From Trichomonas vaginalis G3 (Eukaryota > Parabasalia > Trichomonadida > Trichomonadidae), in the NCBI RefSeq assembly GCF_026262505.1, contig NC_067207.1:5774252-5838251 (forward strand): DNA of 64,000 nt, written 5' to 3'. A program made the translations under genes and the position numbers. Below are positions 38,082-49,052 of this stretch, piece by piece; within the stretch, counting starts at the first letter, position 1; the number at the start of each line of letters is the position of its first letter. Under the pieces are notes generated by a model. The model was not told the DNA's origin. It saw nothing but the letters and a program-made list of their open reading frames with translations, and did not search any database.

Positions 38082-38831
38082 CTATTTGTTGTTGAAGTTG
38101 TTCTTGTATACAATACTTTCACCAGTTGCATCTTCCAATTCGAAACTTTCTGCCGTCATTGACAAATACATAGGACATAAAAGTTTTACAGGAACAAAGT
38201 TTGCGTCAACTAAGGTTAAGTTTATGTTTGCTAAAGTGTTTGAGTTCACTAAAGCTGAAAACTCTGCATTCGAATGAACAATAGGCAAACCAGCAGAGAA
38301 AGTGTTGTTTATACGCATGAGTATCTTTTGGTCATAGTAGTTTCTGTCGACATTCGAATAGCACTTTGAACCTAAGTTTGAAACAATATATAAAATAGGT
38401 GTACTTAAAGTCAATGGAACAGACAAACCTTGTATGACACCTTTTCCTGTTATAGGAAACTGTTGGTAGTAAAAACCAGATATAAGTTTTGTATTATAGC
38501 TCATATCGTTTATAGTAAACTCAGTCGGACATCCAAACATAATGAAACCTGCTCTAGTTGCAGCACATGTTACATCCGTCCTTAAAGTATTAAATAAGTC
38601 AACAAAACCTGTTGGTGGTATATCTGAGTAAGTATCTTCAAAGAAGTATTTTTTACCATTCACAACAACAAAGTCTTCTGGTGTCAAAAGAGCAAAACAG
38701 GCTTTAGTCGTCATCGTGTTTAAGGTCAGTTTACAATATCGTCCTTGAGGACTTTGTAAGTTTGTTGTTATAGAATTATATGACTCAGGGTTTTTAGTCG
38801 TAATAGTATAAACCACTATGTCTTCTGCCAT
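38082..38831 (-). CDS. Polinton probable minor capsid (penton-like) protein (249 aa)
   Basis: Whole frame from the ATG at 38,831. Beta-rich throughout (YCKLTLNTMTTKACFALLTP, KLISGFYYQQFPITGKGVIQ, ANINLTLVDANFVPVKLLCP), consistent with a single jelly-roll minor capsid protein, and located close to the major capsid gene on the same strand, as in other Polintons. The assignment rests on fold pattern and synteny rather than a sequence motif. Confidence 0.6.
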   Translation of the reverse strand: MAEDIVVYTITTKNPESYNSITTNLQSPQGRYCKLTLNTMTTKACFALLTPEDFVVVNGKKYFFEDTYSDIPPTGFVDLFNTLRTDVTCAATRAGFIMFGCPTEFTINDMSYNTKLISGFYYQQFPITGKGVIQGLSVPLTLSTPILYIVSNLGSKCYSNVDRNYYDQKILMRINNTFSAGLPIVHSNAEFSALVNSNTLANINLTLVDANFVPVKLLCPMYLSMTAESFELEDATGESIVYKNNFNNK

Positions 38832-38841
38832 TTACATATAT

Positions 38842-39072
38842 TTAAAAGTTTTTCTGAAAGTGGAGAAGAACTTCATCTAAACTTTCACATGGCGTTTCTT
38901 GAAGTTCTCTGTCTAAGAAGTTCAAATATTTTGTAAAGACATAGAACTTTCCTTTGTCTACACGAACAAACAAAACAGGGTCTTTCATATCGTTCAAAAG
39001 TGTGTAAAGTCCTTTACATGAAATAAAGTCTATATTATTTTTCTTCAAACATCTTTCAAGAAGTTTTGACAT
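38842..39072 (-). CDS. Polinton small hypothetical protein (76 aa)
   Basis: MSKLLERCLKKNNIDFISCK, then 'DPVLFVRVDKGKFYVFTKYL'. Whole frame, 10 bp upstream of the penton-like gene. The leader TTGCTAAGTAAAA matches the upstream motif of other element genes. No family known. Confidence 0.5.
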   Translation of the reverse strand: MSKLLERCLKKNNIDFISCKGLYTLLNDMKDPVLFVRVDKGKFYVFTKYLNFLDRELQETPCESLDEVLLHFQKNF

Positions 39073-39170
39073 TTTTACTTAGCAACTAAATTTTAATGAA
39101 ATGTTGTGGTCGTCAAATATTTTTATGACGTCTGGGAAACTATATTTTAAGTTCAACGTTTCACCTCCTT

Positions 39171-39657
39171 TCATAACGTATATCTTGTCAATGACATGTA
39201 TGAAACACCACAGCAAGCAATGTCGGGTTCTATTTCTTTGATGTTTATATCGTCTGCCTCTGTCAAAAGTTTCAATAGTTCTTTCAAAATTTCATGAGGT
39301 GCGATGACATATGAGTTCACTTTTACAGGGTTGTGTTCGACCAAGTTTAACATTATACCAAAGCTTGACAAATCTTCTCCTGAGTTTTAAGTTTGTCTTT
39401 AAGTTGTTGGTAGTCGTTTCGAATATCTGCAACAGAACTTAAGTCTCTGCTAACTTCAGGATATGTTGGTTGTTCTTTTACAGGAACAATTGTTATACCA
39501 TCTTCGTCTTCGTATGGTTTCCCCACTTCAACATCTCTTCTTTGACATTGACAACAACACTTTGACTGTTTGTTTGAGTTGGTGAATTTAACTTCACATC
39601 TGCCACCGCCATTAAACCTTTTGAAACACTTACGCTTCTATTTTTCGGAAATGACAT
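39171..39657 (-). pseudogene. Polinton small coding region (broken, unknown family)
   Basis: Starts at an ATG at 39,657 behind TTATTCTAAGTAAA. Text includes NRSVSVSKGLMAVADVKLNS and later NLVEHNPVKVNSYVIAPHEI. Not open throughout. Family not recognised. Confidence 0.4.
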
Positions 39658-39675
39658 TTTACTTAGAATAAAAAG
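39658..39675. promoter_or_regulatory. 18-bp bidirectional start region
   Basis: TTTACTTAGAATAAAAAG lies between divergent ATGs at 39,657 (minus) and 39,676 (plus). It closely matches the spacer at 23,963-23,980. Confidence 0.55.
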
Positions 39676-39920
39676 ATGGACGTATTTGAGTATCTCTTCG
39701 AATTGAAGCAAACAAAGTTTACACACACAAACAATACAAGTTCATTGACAGAATAGTTCTTTATACAAACAATGGAAAATGTTATAGAATAGCAGTCTTT
39801 GCTGAACCAAAATATTTTCATAAAGCAAAGAAAGTTGGTATAACGAAGATGGTGAAAGTTCTTGAAGCAGACAAAAATATAACAACAAAACTGACCGATA
39901 TTTCTAAAGGAAAGTTTTAA
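39676..39920 (+). pseudogene. Polinton short plus-strand coding region (broken)
   Basis: Begins MDVFEYLFELKQTKFTHTNN and shows coding-like text to a stop near 39,920. Not open throughout. Unknown family. Confidence 0.4.
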
Positions 39921-39986
39921 TACAATATTATATCAAAACTGGCGTACTGTCAATATTTGACGGAGAGAAGTCAGTTCAAGAACAAC

Positions 39987-41592
39987 TTACTGACCTGCTG
40001 CCAAAATCTGCTCGATGGAAGCTGTCGTTATACCAATCTGAGGAGCCCCAGCAGGTTTCATCGAACGAATCTTCAAAAGAGCATCTTCCGTGAAAAGTGC
40101 TATTGGTTTTGTAAACTTCTTTGCTTTCAATTCATCTGGACCGTCTCTGTCACCAGTATATTGTATTTGAACTGTACCAACAGTTGAAATACCACCCATA
40201 AAGTCTTCTGAGTCAGCAAATGGAATGCCAAGCCAAAAGTTTGAACGGTCTCCATTTGTATATTGAGTTTTTTGAGCTCCTGTATGAGTCCATACTTTCA
40301 CATATGGCATAATAGAACTTTGCATTTCAGGGTTAATGGTTGTTGTGAAGTTGTTGTTAAAGTTCATAGCATCTAATGTCAAGTTGTATGACCTCATATC
40401 CTCAACTGTAGAATATTCTTCTCTTGGATATATTTGCCATCTATGTTTATATGATATTTAATACCAGGGTTGTAGAAACAAGAATAGTCATTTATAGTTC
40501 GTCTGAACAGTACAAACATAGTATCTGCATGTTTCATTGCAGTTGTTAAAGCAATATCTGTTCTTGCACCTGGGTCAGCACTTTGGTTTCCAACTTCACC
40601 TGCAAAGTCTTTGACAGATATTTGGTGTATAGGGAACATAAGTGGAACTGCAATATATTTGGCAGCTAAAGCATTTGAAATATCTGGGTCCAACATATAG
40701 ACTGCAAGTCTGCTTTCTATTCTCTTGCATTCAAACTTTTCGCATGTGAACTTAACTGGGTCCCAAGCATCTCCAGCAGCATTGAAATAATAGTTTACTT
40801 CAGTGTTGAGGTTTGAGAAACCAAAGTCTAAGTCAACTTTGTTTTTGCAAAAGTCGGCGAATGACATTTTATTTGTTCCCACTACTTCTGTAAGAGTGAA
40901 TGGGTCTTGTGTTGGTGCAATGACTAAGTTATTTTTGCTTGGAGTAAGTTCGATAGAAATTTTTCCTGCCCAGTTTGGCAAGTATCTTAAAAACCTGAAG
41001 ATGAGGAAAGATGACAAAGGAACTCTAAGTTTCAGTTTTACTTTGGTTACTGCTGCTGCAGTTTGTCCAGAAAGGTAACATAAACTCCTGGAACGTTAGG
41101 GTCAAGTCTTCTTATTTTCTCAATAGTTGCATACTGGTCTGTTTGTTCTCTAGCTTGTGGTTGTACTGAGTTTCTCAAAGCGAACCATTCATAGTTTGCC
41201 CATGTTACTGTTTGAACTAAGTCAGAGTTAGAATATATCTTATATCCCATGAAAACTTCTGGAGCATATTGGTATCCGACATAGAAAATTCCATTGCAAC
41301 CTTTCTTGTCAGACAACTTGGCAGAAGGTTTTATTTCAATGTCTTGTTCCACGTATAAGAATGAGTTGTCAATAGAAATAATATGAAACCTGTCGCAAGC
41401 AATATCTACTGTTGTTGAAGAACCTTCTCCAAACTCACCTACATTTCCATAAGAAACAGCAGTTGTATATTCGTAAGTTCCAGGAACTATTTCTGACCTT
41501 CTAATGGCATTGTCGCATTCGTTATACCATTCGGAAACATTTCCATTCATAGCATCCAAAACTGTTGGCGTTATATTCTGAGCGGCGTACAT
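39987..41592 (-). pseudogene. Polinton major capsid protein region (double jelly-roll, broken)
   Basis: Minus strand, starting at an ATG at 41,592 (MYAAQNITPTVLDAMNGNVS) behind TATTTTTACTCATATGAA. Beta-rich text with IDNSFLYVEQDIEIKPSAKL, then KISIELTPSKNNLVIAPTQD and a C-terminal AQKTQYTNGDRSNFWLGIPF. Length, position and the tyrosine/aromatic beta pattern agree with the Polinton major capsid protein. Broken, with about two breaks. Confidence 0.75.
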
Positions 41593-41629
41593 TTCATATG
41601 AGTAAAAATATAGAATAGTTGGATTTATA

Positions 41630-42700
41630 TGTCATAATAGAACCCACGTGGACCAAGCTTTACTTTCTTCCTGACTGAGTTTTTAACTCTTCTTTTTCCT
41701 TCATTGCCCTCTGCTTGAAGTTGTTGCATCTTTGCATTATGTTCATCTAGTATGTTGCAAATTTCCCATGTCCTTTTTGCCTTTTGGCTCTGGTCGCCCA
41801 TCTCAGGTAACCTATATCCTAGAAAGAGTTTGTCATAGTCTGTATTTGAGTCTTGCGTATTGTTTGCATGACTCTTTCCTGAGTTTCTGGTTCAAGCTCT
41901 TCAAACAGTGCCTGTCCATATGGAATAAGCTCGTTTCCAAATATATGTTTTTGTAGCCATTCTGGTTTTCTTTCCATGTTACCAACTATATCTTTTGTGA
42001 ATGGGAAAGCTTTTACCCAATCTTTCAGTCTTGCGTCGTTTATTTCTGTAGTTGGTTTTATTTTGTCAAGGAACATGTTTTTCAATACTAACATTTCATT
42101 TGGTACTGTCCATTTGAGTTTTCTTAAATATTCATCCCTTCTCGGTTCATTGTCTGCAAAGTAAGTTTTTATGACATTTTGCAAACTTTCGTTTGCAAGG
42201 TCATGTACAATAGGTTCTCTTCCTTCTCTCTCCCTAACTTTCTTTCTAAACTCTTCACCAAATATACCATCTCTATGGTTCTGTGTAGTTCTTTGAGATA
42301 AATGTTCTAGAACGTCAGGTGTTATATTTCCATCAGCCATGTTCATTTCATACTGGTCCAAAATATCTGCATGTTTCATATCTTTCAATGGCATTAAAGC
42401 CGCGCTTAAAATACCAGCTATATCTCGTTCACCATTGACTTCCATTGCGTCTACAACTTCTTGGAATTGTGGTTGTAAGTTTATGAACCACCTATCTGGA
42501 TTAGCTTTATGACCCCATCTCATTGTAGTTCCATCGTCTGCAGAAACAAAAGTAGGTTTGTTTCCATCTTGGTTAGGTTCTGAATGAACTTTAAACAATG
42601 TTTCATTTCTATATGTTTTCTTGAAATTTAACCTTTTATTTTCACCGAGTTCATCCGAAGATTGAACGTTAAATGCTCGTAAGTAAAAAGGGTTGTTGTA
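41630..42700 (-). pseudogene. Polinton hypothetical structural region
   Basis: Minus strand. Most of it is one open stretch of about 260 codons (for example RWGHKANPDRWFINLQPQFQ and VHDLANESLQNVIKTYFADN), helical, with no family recognised. The edges are not open and the region counts as broken. It may belong with the upstream coiled-coil region. Confidence 0.5.
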
Positions 42701-42716
42701 TTTGTGTACATTTTTT

Positions 42717-44820
42717 TCAGTTCTTCCATTCTATGCTGATATTTTCATCTGATGTTGGAGTCTTTTGTATGTCGGCAAACATTTTTCGATATTCTTCTAC
42801 TATGTCAGCCGAATTTTTTTTAGACTCTTGGAAATATTCCATATTCTCCGCATACTCTTGTTGAGGGTCAAGATTTTTCGGCTGTTCCAAATCTTCATCT
42901 AGTTCTGTGAAGTTAGTTTCCAAAGGAGGACTTGTTCGTTTCCTTCAGGCTCTTCTAGCTGTTGTTGCTGAACTATTTCTTCCATGTCTGGTTGTATCTG
43001 AACTTCTTCCTGTGGAGTTTCTTGTACCTCATCTGCTGGCATTTCATATATTCCGAGACCGTTTTCAACAATTTCCCTATCTACGTCATCCGCATTCATA
43101 AGCTTTTGTTCTTTCGTTCCGTCTCTATTTTTTACGCGTTTCATGACGAAAGTTGAATTGTCATTTAGCTCTGACATCAAATATCTCGGAGTAAATTCAT
43201 CCATGTCATTTGGATGATATGCTATTAAATCATATCCCTTAGCGAGCTTGTATTTTCCAGGTTTGAGATTATATCCGTTTTGGTGCTGAGCCATAAAGCT
43301 AAATAGGTTCGGGTCAGTATTTCCATCCTTGAACTTTCTAATAGCTTCTTTATATCTGTCACTAAAGTCAACAGTATCTGGGAAACCACATCTTTCTTTA
43401 AGCATTTTTAAGAATTCTTGGTTTCCTTGTTCTCTACTTCTTTTATGTCCTTGCTCTGTTTGTGGTTGTTGTTGTGCAGGTTTTGAACTGTTGGTTGCTG
43501 TGCTGGTTGTTGTGTTGGTTGTTGTGCTGGTTGTGGAGGTGGTTGTTGTGCTGGTTGTTGGTGCATGCCTGTGTCTGTGTCCATGTGACGATGTAAATGT
43601 TCTAGGTAGTCCTGGTGCAGGTGCTTCTCTTGGAGGGTTTGGTGGTATATAAGTTCCACCAGCTGGCACATATGTTCCATCTGCAGCGTAATGTCCTACC
43701 TGACTTTTCGTTTTTAAGAAAGCATTTACTAGGTCTGTTTTGGTCTGTTGTAACTCTTTTTCTTGACTTTCCACAACAGTTGCTCTAACGGCGTCATAGG
43801 CACTTTGAACTGCCTGTCTCGTTGCTGCATCTGTTATTTTCGTCATATTTTGTGCTACTTCTCTTAACTCTTTGTCGAAACCTTCAGACTTCAGTTTCTT
43901 TCCAGATGAGAAGTCGTTCACTTGTTTCACCTTACTATGAAGAGCTTCGAAGCGTTCTTAAAGTCAGCATTTGTTAAAGCTTCATTTGAACTGTCTTCAT
44001 CCGCTTGTATTTTTGTCCTTATTGACCCTATGAGTTGGGCTGCTTTAGCGTTGGCTTGGGCATCTAACCAGTCATTGTTAGCTTTTATATATTCTGAGCT
44101 TTTCATTGCCTTTTGCATAGCCGCGTCGTTATTTTTACTTTCTTGTGCTAAGTTTTCATACTGTACGGTTTGGTTTTGCAACTGTAAAAGTTTTTCTGCC
44201 TTTACATTTGCTTCAACTTCTTTTTTATACTCATCGCTATCCATATATGTCTTCAGGGCTTTTTGTTTTATCTCTTCATCTTTCAGTACTTTATATTGAG
44301 TAGTATGGTTTTTCAAATTTATGACATCTTGTTCCATTTTTGCTACTTCTGCTGCTTTTTCTGACACTTTTTTCGCATATTCCTCTGTACTTAGTTCTTT
44401 CAGTTGTTCTTCTTTCTTCTTTTTCTCTACGTTTAACTCATTGAGTTTCTTTGTGTGTCTGTCATATTCTAGTTTCTTTTCGTTTTCACTTATTTGCTTC
44501 TGTATGTCTATGTTTGACTTTTTGACATCTGTTATTTGATTTTTGAGTGAACTCAAATTCATTTGACTTTGAGGGTTATAAGCTGTTCCGTCTGCAGCTC
44601 CACCATAGCCTGCCATTTTCGCTAAAAGTGCCGCTCTTAAACCTCCACTCTGTGCACCAATAACTCGGTTTAAAAGCATAGGGTTGCTTGACATTTGTTG
44701 CAACATAGTGGGGTCATTCAGCATTTGTTGTTGCAACTGTTGTTGTGGTGTCAGTTTTACTATTGGATGTTTCAATGCTCTCTTCCTCTTACGTATATTC
44801 TTACGTAGCTTACGTGGCAT
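42717..44820 (-). pseudogene. Polinton large basic/coiled-coil structural region (broken)
   Basis: Minus strand from the ATG at 44,820 (MPRKLRKNIRKRKRALKHPI), behind TTTTTAACTTCACTTAAA. The very basic start is followed by Gln/Met-rich text and a long charged coiled coil. A Pro/His/Thr-rich segment (THGHR-type text and poly-Thr) and acidic Gln-rich text come later. It may be an internal virion protein that binds DNA. Broken, with about two or three breaks. No family is recognised. Confidence 0.55.
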
Positions 44821-45292
44821 TTTAAGTGAAGTTAAAAAGCGGTTTTTGACAGATGTTTATATGACACTTTTTGTTCAGCACAAAAAACTACTCGGTCAAA
44901 GTGTTGTCAGTTTTGTAAAATATTTGTTATATCGTTCTATAATATTTTTTTAAAGTACTCAAATATATACTTTAGAAAAGTGGGTCTATCTCTATGAGCG
45001 TTGACGATAGACCATTATTTGTTCGAGCAAATATATACTATCGTATGTTAAAAATATTTTGACAAGTGTAAAGTATGTGTAAGCTCCTTTCTGTCAAAAG
45101 TTTGTCCGATGGTGAAAAATATGTATTTAAGAGTCAAAATGTGAAGTTATCTTCTCAAATATTTGAGATGGAACGGTTTGCCAACGGAGACTTTTCAATA
45201 AAATAAAATTATAGATGGGGTTACCGTTGACGAAAACGGTTTATTTTAAACTTTTCTATGAGTAGTCCGAAAAAAACAGTTTATTTTTCATA
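44821..45292. other. Polinton non-coding region between divergent genes
   Basis: About 470 bp without a gene. Near 44,985-45,060 the pair GGTCTATCTCTATGAGCG / ACGATAGACC and ATATATAC blocks suggest small stems. It probably holds divergent promoters. Confidence 0.45.
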
Positions 45293-46526
45293 ATGGAAGG
45301 AAGAAAAAGTGTCGCAAACAATTCGTCGACTACCTCTGCAGTTAAAGTTCCTACAACTTATGTCTCACCATTCTCAAAACCCTTACGACCTCCTATAATA
45401 CCAAAGCAACTCCTCATACAATTCAAGACAAATTGTTGGACAATATGCATTTGCACAAAGAAACAGCTCAGCCAACAGGTCAGGCAACAACAACTATCGG
45501 AACAGAAGCATTTTCAGAAGAAGTTCATACCAATCAGACTCCAATCGAACATACAGAAACACAACCACCCGAAAATACAGAAACACATCCAATCGAACAT
45601 ACAGAAACACATTCTGCAATGACCACTAGGTCGCAAACACGATATCTCGCCTTTAGCAAACAATTTAAGTCTCAAATTCAAGACACACAAGATAGCGACA
45701 CTCCTCTTTCAGAGAAAGTTCTAGAAAATACGCAAAGAAAAGGTTAGAATTGTTAGATAAGTTAAATGAACAGTGGGGTTCAGAAGACAATCGAGATTAT
45801 AACGAGATGTTTCAAGCTGTCATGGATGCCATTCAGCCTCTTGAAAACGAAATAAAAGACCCTGGCGTACTTGTTGACATGTTTGCTTCATATTTACCCG
45901 TTACTGCCAATCTCATAGCGTTGCAAGCTATTGACCAGTTCATTCACTTGTTTCCAAAGAACTTGCAGAAGCATTTACAAGAAGTTAAAATTGCTGAATT
46001 TGTCCGTTTATATCCAAATTCATACAATTATTTGGAAGAATTGAATGAACATGGTGAAAGGTCATTCTATTTATATTTCTACACAAAAGACAACCAGTCA
46101 AAACGACTATACTGCATTGAACCTTTACCAGAATTTCAAGACAATTTCCACGTTATAACAACTGTTGCTTTAGATATTCCTGCCAGAGTTCCATATGGAG
46201 GAACAGTAACTATCTCAAGCTTTCCCAAGGGCTCTAAAGGAAAGCCTCTCACAATTGCAAAATTCACACACAGCAGTTGCCAATTTGTTCAAGATGTCGA
46301 GTTCCATTTCCTCAACAATACGACTTTCATCATAGAGACTCCTCAAGAAGGTTTATACAAAGTTTTCATCGCAGGATTTGTTGCTCCCAATGGCGAAGAA
46401 GAAGAAGTCGAAGAAATCCTCACCTCAGAGAGCGAAGAAGAAGAAGAAGTTGAAGAAATCCTCACCTCAGAGAGCGAAGAAGAAGAAAATTTCCAAGACA
46501 TTCAAGATTCAGAATATACCGAATAA
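45293..46526 (+). pseudogene. Polinton right-end acidic protein region (broken)
   Basis: Plus strand. N-terminal Ser/Thr/Pro text (MEGRKSVANNSSTTSAVKVP), a repeated 'PIEHTETQPPENTETH' block, a folded-looking part with RSFYLYFYTKDNQSKRLYCI and VPYGGTVTISSFPKGSKGKP, and a C-terminus with two copies of EEEVEEILTSESEEE. The function is unknown. Broken (about two breaks). Confidence 0.5.
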
Positions 46527-46568
46527 AAAAACAATTTAAGACTAAAACATTTATACTAAACATCTTCA

Positions 46569-46604
46569 GGGCTAGAAGGGGCGCAGCCCCTGGAAGCCCC
46601 ACTT

Positions 46605-46635
<31 letters not shown>
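46569..46635 (-). repeat. Right terminal inverted repeat of the Polinton
   Basis: Mirror of the left end. Its inner hairpin reads GGGGC-TGC-GCCCC on the minus strand, different in sequence but equal in shape to the left one. It ends in a run of more than 25 T. Confidence 0.85.
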
Positions 46636-46638
<3 letters not shown>

Positions 46639-46640
46639 TC

Positions 46641-47392
46641 TTCATTCAAACATTTTACGAATTCATATATTTTAATAATCTGTATATTCATAATCATAAT
46701 AATAATCATAATAATATTGCTGAAAATATAGATTACTATAATATAGGAATTCGTGAAATATGTTTCGATATCTTTCTAAATCATTAATTGAAATAGAAAG
46801 AACTTTCATTTAAGGGTGCATTTACACCCATCGGACTTTAATTCAAACTTCTGCTAACTGGCGTGAGACGTACTTGAAAAATAACCTTGAAGATTGGAAT
46901 TGAAGGCCATGTCATATGGGCGTAAGTGCATCACGAATTTCTTCATTTCATAAGATCAATGTTGCTCAAATATTTCATTGTATGCCATAAAGATATATGC
47001 TTTTTAGGCTCTCTGGATGAAAATCACTGTGCTTAATCGATATTCTGTCGCCACATACATATTAAAATCAAACACATATCCATAAGACTGAAAAATAGAA
47101 GTGCGATATATGTAAATAATGAATCAATTGAGATCATATTAATGGAATTCAAGATAAAGAAAGATATAGATATAATGAGGAAAAACATTATATTTGATAA
47201 TCATTACATACAAATATTCTCAATTGATTCATTATTTACATATATTGTATTAATAGAATTAAAGATAAAGAAAGATATGTAGATAAAGAGGAAAAACATT
47301 ATATTTGATAATCATTACATACAAATATTTATTCGAGAATATAGATATAATGAGGAAAAACATTATATTTGATAATCATTACATACAAATAT
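46641..47392. other. Intergenic region with 40-bp repeats
   Basis: Host sequence right of the Polinton. It includes AATAATCATA simple repeats (46,690-46,720), a palindrome GGGTGCATTTACACCC near 46,814 and three copies of a ~41-bp repeat toward its end. No gene. Confidence 0.5.
47174..47392. repeat. Three copies of a ~41-bp repeat
   Basis: GAGGAAAAACATTATATTTG plus GATAATCATTACATACAAATATT-type text occurs at about 47,175, 47,298 and 47,352. The last copy ends at the stop codon of the GCN5-like gene. An inverted pair (AATGAATCAATTGAGA / TCTCAATTGATTCATT) lies at 47,117 and 47,217. Confidence 0.75.
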
Positions 47393-48544
47393 TTATTCAA
47401 TACCGTAATCTTTCTTCATGCTGTTTAACATTGAGATGAAGGAGTTCTTTTTCTTATTAGATCGTTTCAGAAATTCTGAGAGATGATATAAATCTCCGAA
47501 AAGCATTTGAATGGATTTATAATAATCTGGTGATTGACGGAGTCTTCTTTTAATAGCAGTAAATTCTGCAAAAAGTTCTGAATTATTGTTATTACTATTA
47601 GATTTCGTAATTTCGAGCTGAGATTCACATTTTTCTACTGTCTCTTTGAGCTGTTCCAAAAGAGCTTCTTTCTTCTGATTGTACTCTTCAAGTTTAGCTT
47701 GGACAAATTCTTTGTCAGTACTACTGTTTTCTGTAAGCTGATATAATTTCTCTAGAGGGATACATGCTATGCTCTGCCTTCCTTCAAGGTCTGTTGGTGG
47801 AGTATCTAATAATTCTGGCGGAATAATATGAAATCGTTTACCATACCGATTTTCAAGCGATTTCATCTGGAGTCTGACTTCTCGGTTAAATGTATAATAG
47901 TTGATATATGGATCAACGTGTAAATACGAAGTTGTGACACCATTATAATCTTTAATGCGGCCAATCCATCGATTAGGATTCATAAGAATCTTTTCTGTAT
48001 TGAAACCTTGCTTACAAAAGTATTTAACGGCGTCGTTGTCTGCACAAGTAATAGCATCGTAGCATTCTATTGATTGCATAAGTTGTTTTAAGTAATTCAT
48101 GATTAACCGACCATAACCTCCACTTTGGTATTCGGATAAGACCGAAACAAAGATGATTTCCAAAAAATTGACATCTTTTTCTGGAAACAAACGAGATGTA
48201 ATAGCAGAAATTACAGTACCTTCTCGAAGAATTGTCACTGAATAGCAATGATAGTCAAAAATTTGACGAACGATGTAACTTATTTCCATGTTTGGTAATT
48301 GTGATGAAAAAACTGATTTACAGCTATTTAAAAGCATGAGTGCTTGTGGATGAACTTTGTAATAATTTTCTACGATTTTAATCTGAATACCTTGATAATC
48401 ATCAACATATGTTTTTGTTTTTGGATCGGAGTGCTGAAAAGATCGAGGCTTGACATGAAGTCTTGATATATGCCGAATTCCTGGGTTTATTCTCAAGTTT
48501 TTATAATGAGGTTCCCGGTTCAACCAAATTAGATCATTATTCAT
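47393..48544 (-). CDS. GCN5: GCN5-type histone acetyltransferase
   Basis: 383 residues from the ATG at 48,544; a TTG nine codons upstream is not used because the initiator TCATA lies between. Residues about 85-215 are a GNAT domain of the GCN5/PCAF kind: MEISYIVRQIFDYHCYSVTI, 'VNFLEIIFVSVLSEYQSGGYG' read as catalytic Glu129 plus acetyl-CoA loop Q-S-G-G-Y-G (140-145), then CADNDAVKYFCKQGF and NRWIGRIKDYNG, which match GCN5 block by block (…YADEYAIGYFKKQGF, RYLGYIKDYEG). The C-terminal third is a coiled coil plus a helical stretch (YYKSIQMLFGDLYHLSEFLK) where yeast and human GCN5 carry a bromodomain; no bromodomain signature is visible. It would acetylate histone lysines in the nucleus. Confidence 0.88.
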   Translation of the reverse strand: MNNDLIWLNREPHYKNLRINPGIRHISRLHVKPRSFQHSDPKTKTYVDDYQGIQIKIVENYYKVHPQALMLLNSCKSVFSSQLPNMEISYIVRQIFDYHCYSVTILREGTVISAITSRLFPEKDVNFLEIIFVSVLSEYQSGGYGRLIMNYLKQLMQSIECYDAITCADNDAVKYFCKQGFNTEKILMNPNRWIGRIKDYNGVTTSYLHVDPYINYYTFNREVRLQMKSLENRYGKRFHIIPPELLDTPPTDLEGRQSIACIPLEKLYQLTENSSTDKEFVQAKLEEYNQKKEALLEQLKETVEKCESQLEITKSNSNNNNSELFAEFTAIKRRLRQSPDYYKSIQMLFGDLYHLSEFLKRSNKKKNSFISMLNSMKKDYGIE

Positions 48545-48560
48545 TTTTACAATTGATAAA

Positions 48561-48565
48561 TATGA
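48561..48565 (-). promoter_or_regulatory. Initiator TCATA of the GCN5-like gene
   Basis: Minus-strand TCATATT about 18 nt before the ATG at 48,544 fits the trichomonad Inr. Confidence 0.55.
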
Positions 48566-49035
48566 TTGCAAAAATTGATATGATACTTCATAATAATAGC
48601 AAACTTAAGATTTATGAATCTATATAACTTATATCAAAATTTGAATTCAAAAAAATTTATTACAAATCTAAAACGGCAGGTAATTAAAAAACACATGCTT
48701 TGTAAACATTTATAATATCAAGAGAGGGAGAAATTCTTTATCATTATATTTACAATTTCTCTCCTCCTTCTTTTTACCTCAATTCAGAACTTCTCCTTCC
48801 TCTTTTTCATATCAAAAGATGGTATCAAGAAGACGCCAACAAATCTAGAAAACAGAAAGAAAAGGAGAAAATTAAACGAATAAGGAGAAAAGAAAACAAT
48901 GAAATCCATATTTCACCCCGAACTTCATTAACATTTTGTAATATTGGTCGAAGTTGGTAACATGTTCGAATTTTTCTCATATGAATACTTATAATTGTGA
49001 GCTTTATCGATCGAAATTGAGCATTTTGACAAAAA
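48566..49035. other. Divergent intergenic region
   Basis: About 470 bp between divergent genes, AT-rich with a C/T-rich stretch (48,755-48,810). It must hold both promoters. No gene is supported. Confidence 0.5.
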
Positions 49036-49040
49036 TCATT
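49036..49040 (+). promoter_or_regulatory. Initiator TCATT of the heparinase-like gene
   Basis: TCATTG with A at 49,038, 15 nt before the ATG at 49,053. A second candidate TCATA lies at 48,977, directly against an ATG at 48,981. Confidence 0.5.
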
Positions 49041-49052
49041 GAAAAAAATTCA

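Larger units (their letters stand above)
21415..46635. mobile_element. Maverick/Polinton element, about 25.2 kb, ends intact, interior decaying
   Basis: The limits rest on inverted ends: a run of A followed by GG-AGTGGGGCTTCCAGG at 21,415-21,477, mirrored by CCTGGAAGCCCCACTTCCC plus a run of T at 46,569-46,635. TATTC occurs directly outside both ends (21,410-21,414 and 46,636-46,640) and is read as a 5-bp target duplication. Parts in order: adenine methyltransferase, small structural candidates, tail-fibre-like protein, integrase, family B DNA polymerase, small unknowns with an HNH endonuclease, coiled-coil protein, packaging ATPase, SF3 helicase, capsid proteins, large internal proteins and an acidic protein. 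No cysteine protease was recognised. The element is broken, with roughly 15-20 breaks overall. Intact ends and many open genes suggest a fairly young insertion. Confidence 0.92.
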
